Origin: Trichoplax adhaerens
Lineage: Eukaryota > Placozoa > Uniplacotomia > Trichoplacea > Trichoplacidae
Length of the DNA: 64,000 nt
Direction of reading: 5' to 3'
NCBI RefSeq assembly: GCF_000150275.1
Contig: NW_002060945.1
Span: 8,577,650 to 8,641,649 of the forward strand
The position numbers and the translations under genes were made by a program. Shown here piece by piece: positions 28,001 through 53,101 of this stretch. Positions within the stretch are counted from its first letter, which is position 1. The number at the start of each line of letters is the position of its first letter. The notes beneath the pieces were generated by a model. That model saw nothing but the letters and a program-made list of their open reading frames with translations, did not search any database and was not told the DNA's origin.

Positions 28001-31000
28001 AATGTTCTGAGAATAAATTATAAATTTCATTTTATTGCTCATATTTTCTAGCATAATTTACATACAAAATTAATAGATACCGATGAAAATGCTCATATAT
28101 ACTGTAAAGTAATGAAAACAAGTATTACAAATTTCGTTTAATTAATCATCTTAGCTTTCCTACAACTATTCCATTTTCATCACAATTTAGATCTTATTTT
28201 TATAGCAACTATCTGAATCATATCGAATATAACGAAAACAATTATAAATTGCATATTATTATTTTATTCGCCCAAGTATCATATCTCTTATAATAAAAAA
28301 TTTTATAGCGATAACAACTAATCCTTGATGTAAAACCAATAGCTGTTATGATTGATTGACGGCATTATTACTTGCATTTTAATATCATAATAAAATATTT
28401 AAAATAGTAACATATACTATCATGTGTGATTAATAGCCTTTCCATCAATAAGATTCTTACTGAGCGGTATCATTATTTTTAATCCTGTCTATTCAAGTAT
28501 TATTCGAAGATGAGCCTTAAGAAATACGCATTGATCTCTTTATAGTTAATTTTCATTGGCATAAAGTTTTTTATAGACTATACCGGTAGCATTTACTACC
28601 TAATTTTGATTCTATAATACTTAGTAGCATTGAATTTTATCTAATATGGACAACAGTAACGCTATAAATCACTATTGTTCATTATAAAATTATTATAGTT
28701 ATAATCTATCGTGACAATGCATACAGGAACAGATTAAAATCAATCATAGCAAATCAAGAAAAACAATTTATATAATTAATCAGTCGATTTAATCATGCTA
28801 ATGATAGGAAGATCTATGTATTTTGTTATTGATTTACAAAAAACATGCATTGAAAATTTACAATCCCTTAAATGTCGTTGATGGCTATAGATTATAACGA
28901 CATCGTTGTACCTTTATTACAGCTTACTGTAATATCCTATCAATGATAATTACGTAAACTGATGTTCTCCTTCTACTAATTTAAAAAACACAGAAATCAA
29001 AAATTGCATTGTTATAGATTGCTTTAAAAATCGATAATACTAAGCTTTTATCTATATCATTATGGGTGAATATTAAAATATTTAAACACACTGAATATAG
29101 TAATTACCGCATTACTAACGAACTAGCACCGTTCTACCTAGCCTAGGATATAATTTGGCCTCCTCTTTTTCGTACGACAGCGCATAACTGTAATACTTTA
29201 CTCGCATCATTAAATCTTATCACTAAGTAGATTTAATAGCAAATTTAAATCATTTTATATACTATTTCTATCTTAGGACGTTACGCTTTAGGGCAACTCG
29301 AATAAACCCATTCTTTCTATTAATTAAAAATTAACACAGCATACATTGATGCTTATAAATCAATGATTCGGTAAGCTATAACGTAAAATAATTTTAACCA
29401 TTCTGCTTAGCTCAAGACATAACATTGATCAGTAAACCGTTTTAAATATCAATGCAGAAATAGCCTAACACAATAAAGTTATAATCACCGTTCATAATAT
29501 AATATTGTTATGAACGAGTGATTTTTTATAGTACTACCATCGCCATATAATTTTTTCTAGATAAGTTATCAAGAAAGTAACCGACAATGACAATTTGATC
29601 TATAGTTTTATACATATTTTGTATATATAGCATATATTTATAAAGATGTATTTAAGCAATGTCGGATGTTTAAGTAGCTAAATAACAAATTAGCTCGTAC
29701 TTCAGTAAAAATGCTATATGTTTCGTACGTACTGTGCTTTATCCAAGTAGATACGAGTACAACATTAGCTGTGGCTTTTAATGATACGATCGTCATAATT
29801 TCTAGTTATACAGTCGGTAAGATGCTGAAATGGCTTATCAAGTTGTAGATCTATTGGTTTACGGCCACTTCAAATCTTTGCTTGTTACAGATGCAGATTG
29901 CATTGCTTCATAATATATCAATTTCTTTTTTTCTCCTTGATAGTATTTAATTTCATTTAAAGGCTAAATTGAAGACTCCATTCATTAAACAAAAATAAGG
30001 GTAAACATCAACAATTAATCCGCATCTGCATTCATAATTTAATGCTGTACTGTAGACCATTTAATACTAGTAATAAAGCATATAACTGAATTTAAGTATG
30101 TCTTCTACTGTATTTAAGATAAACTTGATTCATCCATTCATATCAGACGTCTGTCATTATTTATTTACAGCACAATATCGATTTAATAAATTAAGCCGTC
30201 TTCCAATTCTAACATGGTACTGTTTAGTTCAATTTTGAGAAGTGGGGCAAAGGCATCGACTCAGGCATCATTCTACTCTTGCACTCTAAATTAATCATGC
30301 CTGACATATTATAGATTTTCAAAATATAAAATGTAATATAAGATTTTTTCTTACTTACAATTTCACGTAACTCAAGGACAATCAATCTCTTACACAATTG
30401 AGAAATAAGAATCCATAATACTGATACGTTTTTATCATAACTATGACGTACAATCAAGGTATACAGTAAATAGATATAAATCGGAATTTATTATCAATAG
30501 AAGGCTACGTTTACAATATTTGCAATAGCGCTCTAAAGTTGCATTAAAATATTGCTATGTGTGCCTTAGACTGATGATTACACCCGCTCCATATACCTTG
30601 CGTTATACCTTCTATTTTCAGCACTGAGAAAAGAATAGGATAACTAACACCTCTAATTTATATTATATACATATTTAATAATAAGTACTTTGCCACCTTA
30701 TTCGGTATAATAAAGTTAATCTTATATTATTCTAGGAAATGTACGAGTTATATTCCTTCTCAATGTAACTGAAAACGTTTGAAGTTAACACTATGGATGA
30801 TTTCCAATATGCGTAACCCCAATTATTGTAAAGGAATCAATACAAATTCTATTTGTGTACTTTACATTCCAGTAAACAATAGTTAGAACAGGTTTAGCTT
30901 ACTGAATGCGTCTTTCATTGATATATAATACATGCTTTTACTTAATGTTTAATTGAATGACTTACACAATTCTTTTTATAGGTAATCTGCCTGTAATATG

Positions 31001-32259
31001 TTTTAATATATACTAATATAGGTTCTTAAAAAGGGCTATAAATTCATCGGTCAATATTTTTTTGGTACGCCATAAACAGCGGTTGCCTTGTTAAATTTCG
31101 TAAGTATTGTTATTGATAACTACAAGTTCTATCTGCGCAATAATTCATTAATTTGTTAATAAACAAATGAATCAGTCTAACCAATTAACCCTTTACTCGC
31201 AATCAAGTTATAGAGTTGTACAATTTTACCGGGCTATTTCAGTATCTAAATTACGAATAAATCTATACTATCATAGTTAACCATTATCTATTTGTTACAG
31301 GATTATTTTAATTCTTAATAAACTACATGCATTCAAAAATTACACGATAGAAAATTCTTGAGAATTTAATTAGGATCACCATATAAACAATCATTTATTC
31401 TTTAATAACTGAGTAATTTCAGCAATAATTCTACATAGTCAGACTACCGGTATGTTATATCATTATATGACACCTATAACATACTGTGCATATCCATTGT
31501 GAATAATAAATTGATATAACGATATTCATTTAGGTGCTATTGAATTATGTTATCATTCCTTAAGATAACACAAAGTGCACTATAAGAATTATTCATTAAG
31601 CTTATAAAAATCGATATAGATAGATAATTCCTCACATAAAAAACGTCTAGATTATGATAAAGGTCCAGTCATCACCTGCCTATACGTATAGAGAACACTT
31701 GATTATTATTATAAGGTTACAAATTGATCAAACAAGCATCTCTTACTTTAGAATTAGCGTTTTTACAAAATAATTCATAGTTATGATCTTAGTTCCTCAT
31801 TATCTTACCAAAGTTAATTGACTCGTTTAAAAGTATCTGAATTTTTTTACAGTTAATATGCAAGTTGTTACTCCAGTATTCTTACATATGTGCATTTGAA
31901 TTTAATCACAATAAATTTATATTAAATCAGTTTCATAACCAAGATATAACGTTTGAATATCTTTGATAGATAGTCAAGTAATCACCTATTATCTGCTATG
32001 GAAGACCATACATCAGTCGTGCAGGATAAATTGTGTATTTCGAAGCAGAACATACGCTAACAGCAGTTATTTTAGCATAAATTGTATCGTATTTATGCAT
32101 GTAAATTTAACGTAGCTGTAGAAGTCTATATGAATGAATCTGTGTTGTGAATTGGTCTAATTCAATATCTCATCAGTAACAGCATTTAGTATTTTTTCAT
32201 TTTAATTCACTCTCCCGCCGATATTATTCAACCATTTTTCATTACTAATCCTACTGATA

Positions 32260-43188
<10,929 letters not shown>

Positions 43189-44157
43189 AATTTTTTTTAA
43201 ATAGAGAAGATTTTTACAACGACTCCTTTATTTCGATTTTGAATTTTCACTTGGGATTACGACCAGATGGAAGGATTGCGTTATGACTTGATTGAATATT
43301 GGTAGGTCGTTATTTGGCCATCAAGAGATTGTCACGACAATTATTTTCTAAATAGTACCTAGTCAATTTTCTTTTTAAAAATAGTAAGACAGTAACTAGG
43401 TATAATAATAGTCTATGAAAAGTAGACTAGATGAGCAATAGTAATTTTATCCAATAAGGAGAATAAGATCAAGGACCTTTACTAAGTAGTCACTGCCACT
43501 GAAGCATAACAGAATGTATTAATCAATCCATCTATTCATGTAGGATGTTGCGGAAGGGAAAATATAAGATTAAGGCTATAGATAGTTCTAGTTGTAAATA
43601 AGTTAAAGAGATCAGCTGTAAGCAATGATCATAAAGTGATGATGATAGGTGATACTGTTAATAAAAATGAATTGTGCTATATAAGTAAACGGAATAATAG
43701 CTATTCTTCCTTTGATACCATGTTATTGGAATCGTGAATTATATTTAAAGAATAGCTTTAATGTTAAAGTTCAAATGAGTATCCAATCATGAGTTAGAAA
43801 TCAAAGACAGTTGAAAAATATAGGATATAAAGTTAAAAATAAGATAACGGAAGGAAAGTAAACGCGATTGAAAGGCTACACGATTAAAATGATGTGATAT
43901 CCTTCAAAGTGGCAACTTTAGATGATAAAATCTTGAGTCAATATGAGTCAATAGCTAAAAAAATTATTCAACTAAAAATTTCTTACTTCAATTTGATAAG
44001 ATAGATTTTTGTACCGAATCTTTTTCTCCAATTTTAGATTGATATCGTGATTGCTATTCTATACAGTATTTTCCCATTTCCTTCAGAAAAATGTTCCTTT
44101 AAGATAATTTATGACTACATCAAAGTATTTTATTGGCACCAGATCGATCTGTTCAAT

Positions 44158-44250
44158 TCTCTTCTGTCGCGCTTTCTTTCTCTCGCACGCACTCGCTCTC
44201 ACCGCTGTCTACATGTATATCTCACTCTCTCTCTCTCTCTCTTCTTCCAT
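44158..44250. repeat. CT-rich tract with (CT)9 microsatellite
   Basis: Strand-asymmetric pyrimidine-rich stretch, with nine uninterrupted CT units at 44225-44242. It lies about 1 kb upstream of the ATG of cyclase C, where it reads as GA-rich on the gene's strand. It could belong to an upstream promoter or 5' leader, but no transcript evidence is available. Confidence 0.7.
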
Positions 44251-47200
44251 ATAAAAATTCTCTAACGACTGAATTTTGCAGCACTATATGGCGATGTTGA
44301 ATCAATAAAATTGAGAAAAAATTAATGAGTAAAACAAGATTGGAAAAAGAAAATTAAACAATAACAAGAATGAACAACGATATTGCAATACTTTTGATAC
44401 TAACTATATCATGAGTAACTTGGATCGTACTTATTGTAACATGACCACAATACCTATTATCAATATTATTCACTATCTTATTTAAAGTAATAATTGGATA
44501 TTATATACCGTTAATTACCAAGTAGACGATGAAAAATAATAGATAAACAACAGAAAATAGTAGTGGACAATGTCACATTATCAATTTACAATCAACAGAT
44601 TGAATGACAATAAGATATAAATATTAGGTCATCTTTTATTGATATCATCATCGAGAATTTTTTCCTTTTTTAAACTATAACCTCGAGATTCTAATTTATA
44701 AATAATCCACGTAGATCAAAGAAAGAAATAGATAGTTAACTATAGCTATGACAGTTTTAAAATTAGCCTAAATAAAGCCATTTCCAGAGAAATCAATTTC
44801 TTCAAAATTGTCTAGACCATAATATTTCTGTTAACAGAATATTCCTACTGAATTTAGCGAGTTTTTTTTCCTTTATTTAATAATCGTTGTCAACTTGATA
44901 ATTTATATTTAATCATAAAATGTACAAAATAAATATGGTAGAGCTATAACATACCTTTTATTTTTACGAATAATAATTATGATTTATAACGCACCTAACA
45001 TGATATATATAGATAGCATAATGCTGATGTAATTTGACCGCTACTTGGGATATATTACGTGTAATCGTGCAAATAATCAACTTATAATATAAAATATATA
45101 TAACAGATGTATTTAGCTTCTCATGACAGCAGATAGCAGTTAGTGTTTTATATTACATAGTATTCAGAAATGATGAAGTTTACCTTTCTTGGCCTAGCAT
45201 AGCTTTGTTAACAATTAATAACAGTCATGATTCTTAATATCGGCTATCTTACCAGGAAATGGATATATGTTATATACGTAGATAATACGAAGATCAGGTA
45301 TTTCTCAGCTAAAATGACTATTTATAATGAATAATGCAGTAGCTATGATCCCATAGTATCTCATTATGAAAGGGATAATTTGAATTACTTCGTTAAAATG
45401 ACTAGCTATAGTTAATCCTGTAACGGTTATATTTTATATGATATTATGCCTTATATAGAAAGGATACTATAAATTTAGCTTGTCTAAATGACTACTGATA
45501 CGGGTACTTTTAGTTAGTATTGTAGCAATTTTGGTTCTAGATCGTTCTCGATTCTCATTATGAAAGGCAAAGTATGTATATTGCTGCAGCTAAAGATATT
45601 TTAATTTTAGAGCTGTAACGGTTCATGAGCTATCATAATATAGTAAAACAGATAATATGAATATCATTTGGCCCAGTAAAGATGCTTTCAAATTAATGGA
45701 GTTTTTAACTATATTATTTAGGTGATCTGAAAGAAGATAATATCTATTAAGATCATAGCTACCTTTAGGTCCATTTAAAATCAACAGTAGTTATAATTCT
45801 CAATTATATGCTGTGTCAAATCATATTGCAAATCTATAAACACTCTTAGCTAGATGCAGCTATAGTTTACTGTTAATTTCAGCTACGATTCTGCGTAACA
45901 TGTTAAACCATACAATAAATCATGTGAATAAGTCTTGCTTAGACTTCGCCATCCGGATTTTATAATCAACAACAGTTATAGTTTCATAATAAGCAAGAGT
46001 TTGTTAGCACTCGTTCTCAAAGCATATTTTACTGTTAGTAACTGTAATCATCATGAACGAATAGTAGAAGTATTTTTACGGCTAAGCTTATCTTCATTTG
46101 CAGTAAAGAATGCTTACTAGCCTGTAAACATGAGGTAGATGTAGTTTAAATTACTCGTTTAATTGATCTTGATTTACCATTAAGTACAGTTGTAAATTTG
46201 TAGTATACATCGAATTACGGAGAGAATAATGAACATTATATGTCTAAATTTATTCTTTAATTCATGGTCATAGAGGAATATTTGGTCGTAAAGTGAATCC
46301 ATAAAATAATGGTTGGTTAAATAATAGTTCACATACTCGTATGAGAAAAGATTACTGCTTGCTATTTGTCTCTAGATATAAAATTCCGTAAAAGAAGATA
46401 CGGTAATTTACTTGCGAGGTAGCACATTTACAACCGCCCATCTTTTTCGATGATTTATTTGTTATATTTATCAAATTCATGCTTATTTCAGTGATCTATT
46501 TTTATAAAATGTCCGATATACGTATCGATAGATGCTATGATTTTATCGACAAATTTGAACGTTTGGAAAACTTATTTTTATCAAATATTTCAAATTTTTC
46601 AACTTTAACCAGCATGGATGCAATCTATTATACGCTGGCTATAGGTTGATTGAAGTTCAATTGTAAACATTAACATGGTAACATATTAGAAAAATAGACT
46701 GCTACTGTAATTGTATTGAACGTAATAAGAGTTTAGTTTAACATCTGCTTGCGATTTTCTTTACATCTTTTCAGTTGGACACAAGATAATGTATTTCTGA
46801 ACTCTTGTGATGACTTTACCTAATCATTCCACCATAAAGAAACCAAATGAAAAGAGGCTTATAAGGAGATCTACGCCGATACAACATGATTATCACTATC
46901 AAACGGATGAATGTTTAACAATTTCATACTTTCCATGTTAGGTAGTTTCCTTTTCTACGCCTACACAATCGATTTAGCATTACTAGCAGTTAGCAATATC
47001 AAGTTATCTGAAGCTATATGACGTTAGTCATATAACGAAAATAGCCTAATAAGTAGAAGAAAAATACATTCAAATATGTTTTACTTAGACATACGTATCG
47101 TTTGATTAGTCTCGATGATTCAAAAAAGATTTATTACGAAGGTAATAATTAATGTCATATAATCATAAATAATTTGATGATGATATGGAAAATGAGCAAG

Positions 47201-50149
47201 AAGAACTATATTCAATGTTAGATAGTAAAACAGACCTATAATTATTTAGGAATTAGGTCATCATCTTTCATTGGTATTGGTTTCTAATAATTGTGATCAT
47301 AATAGTAACCCAATATGAAGGCATCAATAAGTGTAAAATAATACAGTATACGTCAAAGACTAATCATTAGAGAAGAATGACAGTGGAATATTTATAGCTA
47401 ATACAATGCGTTATTAATGATTGATTACATAACGTAAGAATAGTTACATTACTTTATGTTATAATGCATTCAGGGTACTATAAAATAATATGTTCAACTT
47501 ATAATCAAGAATAAAAACATTGCCTATCTGCAATACTGGTGAGCCAACCATCTCCATTAATAAATCATTCCATCCCACGATTTAAATTTTGATACATGAA
47601 TTCAATCAAAACAGTAACGGAATAATTACGACTATGACTATTCTCTCTCTTTATTTTCTTGACTTCCTGCCTATTTACTTTCTGTAGGGAGTATTTTCTT
47701 TTCCATCAATAACTCTGAGATGCATGTAGTTCTCTTATAATACGACTACGACGTCATCGTGCTGGTAGTTTTAAACTTCCTGTTATTATTTCTGTTACAG
47801 ATAGAAAAAGAGATGAGTAAATAATACAGACGTGTATCATTGTTATTTAAAAATTCTCTTTAGCGATAAATAACTCACCATATCGATGATAGAAAGTAGC
47901 ATAGCATACCATGCTAGTGAACTTAGTTTGATGTTTGCCACTCATGAATATTATAATACTGATAAATATGCGCGATCAATTATACCAACTTAAGTAATTT
48001 CCAATTATGATGCCAATAGCTACTTTGATAGGTTATTCTGCTCTAAAATCAATCGATATTGAATGTTATAGGAACATAGTATACACTGTATTTTAGCTAT
48101 TAAAAATTTCTCACAAATAATAATTTAATCCAACATTCTTGTAATATCTATGTCAAACCCGCATGAATAGATAAGTCATAATCTAAGTTAAGTAATCTGA
48201 ACAAAGTATTTGATCTTTTTGTTTACCATCACCGATATCTTCACAATTTTATTTAAGGACACAGCGCTAATAAAAGCCCTACAGTCTGTGAGACAAAATT
48301 TCGAAATTAGTAACTATTGAACATCTTGTTTTATTATTGTTGTAATAATATAATAGCACGGATCTCAAGCATAATACTTACATCTTATTAATTAATTAGT
48401 ACTGTACTATCGTCAATATTATTGTAAAGTTACATTATACGCTTACATATTCCCGGTAATGGATATTTTATTTCTCATGGATATTCAGATATTTAATTTA
48501 CAAGTTCAGTTATTCAAATCATTCATTATTGTGATTAATGTTTTAGCGGCCATCACTAGTGCTACCGTTGGTAAGGAAGGCTAGAAATTTAAACTAGCAT
48601 TGTAGAAACTTGCTGGAGTATACGTATTACAGCATAAATATATGGATAAAATCGTCAATAGATTGTTTGAAATTAATTGTAGTCTAAGGCTAAAAGACGA
48701 TTTACTTCTTCCAATGGTGCCTATCCTTAATTAGATTAATCACTTGTTCATTTTTATTTTTATTTTTTTCTACTTTGGAATCAAATTCGTTGTATATGAT
48801 TTCTTTTGCACTTGATTTCGATTTATTTCTTTCAATAATACGATACAGTAAGATCATAATCTGCAACGCCTGACCTTATATTGGCTAATAAATTCCGTTA
48901 GTATCTAGCAAGACTGTAGAAACTTCTAATTTCCGCTCCAATTACCTCCATCATCATAGTGCTGCAGTATTAATTAAAATGCTTTCCAGTATATAAGTAT
49001 AAACCCTAAATCCTATATGAAATGATCTTAATAAAGCTTTTAATCTTTTTTGTTGCTAGATAACTTAATTTGTGACATAGAAAACATATTCTTAACATTT
49101 GGGAATTCATTGTCTAAATATAGTATGGTAAAATTTTTATTAAAAAACATCTATGTGTAGTATTCATATTTGTTTTCCTAAATTAAAATAAATTGTACTA
49201 CGATATTAAGCAAATCCTAAGATTCACAGCTGCAGTCTGAGGGTGGAGCATTAAGATTTTGTTAGTCTTTTTGTACATTCACTTAATTTATGTTTATTTA
49301 CACAGCAGAATTATTATTATTACTCCTAACATTGGTAACCTCTATTTATAATGACAAGCACACCAAAAGATGAGCTAAGAGTAATGGCAGTGCGAATGCC
49401 AACAAGGCGGTTATAACAAGCAAGGAATATAAGAACTATCAAAAGTAATTAAGATAATATATTATTGGAGCTTTACTATCTTAATCAGATATGCAATATT
49501 AATTTAAATATTATTGCAAGAAGTAATTAATTGCCCAATTTCATTACATAAAATTGCCAAGATAACGAATCTAAATATAAAGAGTTATCAATAATTTTAT
49601 TACTATTGAAGCACTAATCATTCTACTTTGGGGTAATATCGACACCTTGTAACTTATCAGGCATTTCAAAAGTAGATTGAAACAATTAGATACTAGAATT
49701 AAGTTAATAACATCAGGTGAGGATTTCTACTACGATAGCTACAGCCGTTATGCTCGTACTTGCTATAGCCTTCAATACATAGTGAGCGTATTCTGATATT
49801 TTATCTTGTTTTTGATCTTCACAATTTAAAAGTGCTATTTATGATTATGGTAGAAAAGTAATTTACTAATAACAGAATAAATTTCACCCTTTCCTATCCT
49901 CACTAAAACGATAACTTATCGGTACTTTAACTTGCCAAAAAATATATCATATTTTTAATGTGATACTTTCTTAAATAATACTTTCTGCCTGGTAAGTATA
50001 ATACACTTATTATTTGGGTATGGAAAAAAAGGTAAACAGAAATTTCTAGAAACTTTTAAAAGTACAATTTTATGATCTACCGCTGGCTTTTATTCGAATC
50101 GTGTTACTGCTGAAGTATTAGATATTATAACTTTTGAAAAATTAGAATA

Positions 50150-50570
50150 ATTAGAATGGGCATATCCGACAAACAACAATGTTCATTAAATTTTGAGAGT
50201 ATTGACAGCTTGAGAAGATAATAATTTATATGCACGCTATATTTCAAGCAATCATGTTTTCCTAAATCATATTGTTAATATTATTCACCAATATAGTTAT
50301 AGCTATTAATTTCTGATATATTTCGAGTCTGGATCAGGAATAATATACATGTAAATGATAGTTCAAAAAGGCTTTTACTAGGTCACATTGTTAATATCAA
50401 TCAATATCTCAGCAATAACTCTTGAATTTTTAGACTATTTCGAATCTACGTGGACAATAAAAACTTATTTACATGTTTTATAACTCAAGGAATCATATTC
50501 CGCTACAGTAGCTCATGTTGTTAACAATAATCAAACAATAATAGTCACTTTGGTATTTATAATGAAGATA
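50150..50570. repeat. Weak repeat, about three diverged copies of ~120 bp
   Basis: Blocks like CAAGCAATCATGTTTTCC and TCATATTGTTAATATTA recur near 50250, 50375 and 50500, each followed by AT-rich sequence with a TATTTCGAGTCT/TATTTCGAATCT block in the first two. Similarity is modest. Confidence 0.45.
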
Positions 50571-53083
50571 TATATCGAGATAGCTCCAATTATTAATTGT
50601 AAAAGAAACTAAGTAAACTATTTCGTTATCGTAAACATTAGTACAATCTTACCTCAATATTCTATTTCCATATTTTGATACATGTTTGTTGATTGCTATA
50701 AGACTTTAATGACACGTAATGCTTCTAATGAGATTCTCTTTTTATATTTTATGATATTTTACAATTATATATAGCAGCTGGGAAATTATTACCCTAAAAC
50801 TTATAATACTGATAATGCACTTCGAGGTTTACAACTAGGAGGAAACCATGATTCTAATATCAGACTCGCTCACTCCTTGACAATTGCCTACAGTATAAAG
50901 CCTAAAATATTAGTAATCTCATCATTGCCAACACATCACAGTAACCACAAATCTCCTGCAAATTCAGCTACAAAACCCACAGCTTATATTATGCTACGAT
51001 CCTATTCACAGCTGAGTTGCGTAGATATTCATTAAATTAATATAATATGGATAATATTACGTGAGTATACGATTATTTACTGTAACTACTTATGCTGATT
51101 CTATACGAAAACATAACAATGCGAAAAAATTGTCACTTTCTTCGTAATAATATTAAGGGTGTGTATTATTACACTATGTATGTTTCTAATGGAAGCTATT
51201 TATTTGCTCTACCTAAAACTACAAGGCAGCAACGGCAGTTTAGCCTATCTAGCATTTTGATCTTTTGCTCTTATAATGCAAAATAAGGCAATAATAGTGC
51301 ATAAATAATTATAATTAGAGATAAGTGTCGGTCAGCTTATTATCATTGGTACTGTGCTAATATAATAAATAAAGCTAACATCATAGCTACAATACTCGTG
51401 TTTTCTTATGACAGACAACAGGTTAACCGGTAGTATCCTTTAATTGAGTAATCTTAAGTCCTTTAGATGCATGCGATATTTTAGTATGGCCTATATACTT
51501 TCTAGAGATTTTAATTCAACCAAATCTATAAAAGAAAAATTATCAAACTATAGATATTCCACAACATCGTTATCAATTTATTTATTGTTGTAGAATAATG
51601 CTACTACCATGAAGTAAAAGTATTAAAAGAAAAAATAACTAAGTCTAATTATTGTGGATTTAGCTAGATGTAGAAACTTCTTAATGCGATACAATACGTG
51701 ACCTTGTGACGGTCTTTACATAATCCGGTTGACAAACCTGGTTCAATTATGAAAGAGTTCATTCGCTGCTTAGAGTATTGTAATAGCCTCACAGCTACTA
51801 CGTTAGGTACATAATTTAATAATCTTACTTTACCGCTTCATCATCCACGGCCCACTAACATGCTTTATTCTATCGAACCATTACAAGAATAAATATAGTA
51901 GGCCTTACATTTCACGTAGAGAGCTTATTGATACTTTCAGATAATATCAAATCTTGATCGATTTAGATGTCCGTTAATCAATGATTCACTACCTTATGGC
52001 AGATCGGCAAGCACCTTTGGCAAACTCAGATCAGTATACTCTACGTGTTGAATTAACACTCAATCTATGATAGATATTTTAATTTCTTGAATGCCTTAAA
52101 CTGATATTATCTAGTAGTCAAATAATGAAATTATAATGGCTATTCTAAGAATTGGAGAAAGTGTCTAATTCTATTTCAATAACGTTTAGTATACAATCAG
52201 TATCATCGCCAAACCTTTTAATTTAAGAGTAAATAAGCATTGCTTATAAAAGCCGAGCATACTGTAGTTAACAGGTTACCTGTTATTTTGTCTTCCTACC
52301 GATTTTCGATTAATAATATGTCACACCAAACAAATTTTATCATCGAGACCATTAACATACACTTAATATATAAATTTAGATATCGTTGTAAGCTTTAATT
52401 GTCATCAAATAAATGATATGATAATATTTAACAATATTTCTACTGCGTAGAATATTGTTTCATATGGTAAACAACTACGCAACTATTTATGCTAGCAGCA
52501 ACTAAAAAAAATTATTGATTTAGTAATTATCAAAGCTAGCATCTTCAGTCTATATAAAAATAACAGATTGTCTTACATCTAGTCTAAAACCATCTTATGA
52601 GAGAAACATGTGACGTTAACAATAGATGCTTTTCAGAATGACAGTCGATATCAGTACGATACAGCAATTGATAACTCCAACATTTATCTATTTCACAACA
52701 TGTTATCGGCAACTAACATTGTAGTTTAAATAAAAATTTCCGGTTTTAAGAAATTCTTACATTTTTACTATTTCTGCTCTTGCTAAGTAATAAGTATTTG
52801 TACAATTAGTATTTTAAGTAGCTCTCAGTATACTATAATACAACAGTATTTTCTCTGTACGAGTACAATGCTTTAAAATTAAACTTTGCTTAAAACAATG
52901 TCAATATCGAAGTTGTAGATGTATGATCTATACAGTTTGAATTATTCCCCTTACAATTTACATCTATAAATATAAATATAGCATTAAATAATTGCTAAGT
53001 GTGACACTTGAGAGCCATTTCGCAATTTGATTCTATTTAATACCCTTAAAATAGGATTATCCTACGCGTTGGGTGATTTGTAA

Positions 53084-53101
53084 TCAACCTAGCCACGATT
53101 T
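53084..53101 (-). CDS. Golgin terminal mini-exon (KSWLG stop)
   Basis: An 18-bp exon after acceptor GATTGCAG, encoding KSWLG and TGA in the right phase. A SWL-type tail resembles the short alternative C-terminus I recall for some golgin-245 forms. The exon is very short, so transcript support is needed; an ATTAAA lies about 45 nt downstream (53036-53041, minus). Confidence 0.6.
   Translation of the reverse strand, partial: KSWLG

Larger units (their letters stand above)
19020..32259. other. Intergenic, cyclase B to cyclase C (13.2 kb)
   Basis: The longest gene-free stretch. It includes the degenerate repeat field at about 23.3-24.6 kb and an unassigned 133-codon open frame at 24677-25078. 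No cyclase-like exon remnant (for example the PRYCLFG block) was seen on either strand. Confidence 0.55.
43189..53083. other. Intergenic, cyclase C to golgin (9.9 kb)
   Basis: No supported gene. It contains the CT tract near 44.2 kb, a faint repeat field near 45.3-46.1 kb, and another near 50.2-50.6 kb. Short open frames (44047-44265, 45935-46120, 51092-51286) lack motifs; the first is largely the CT tract. Confidence 0.55.
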
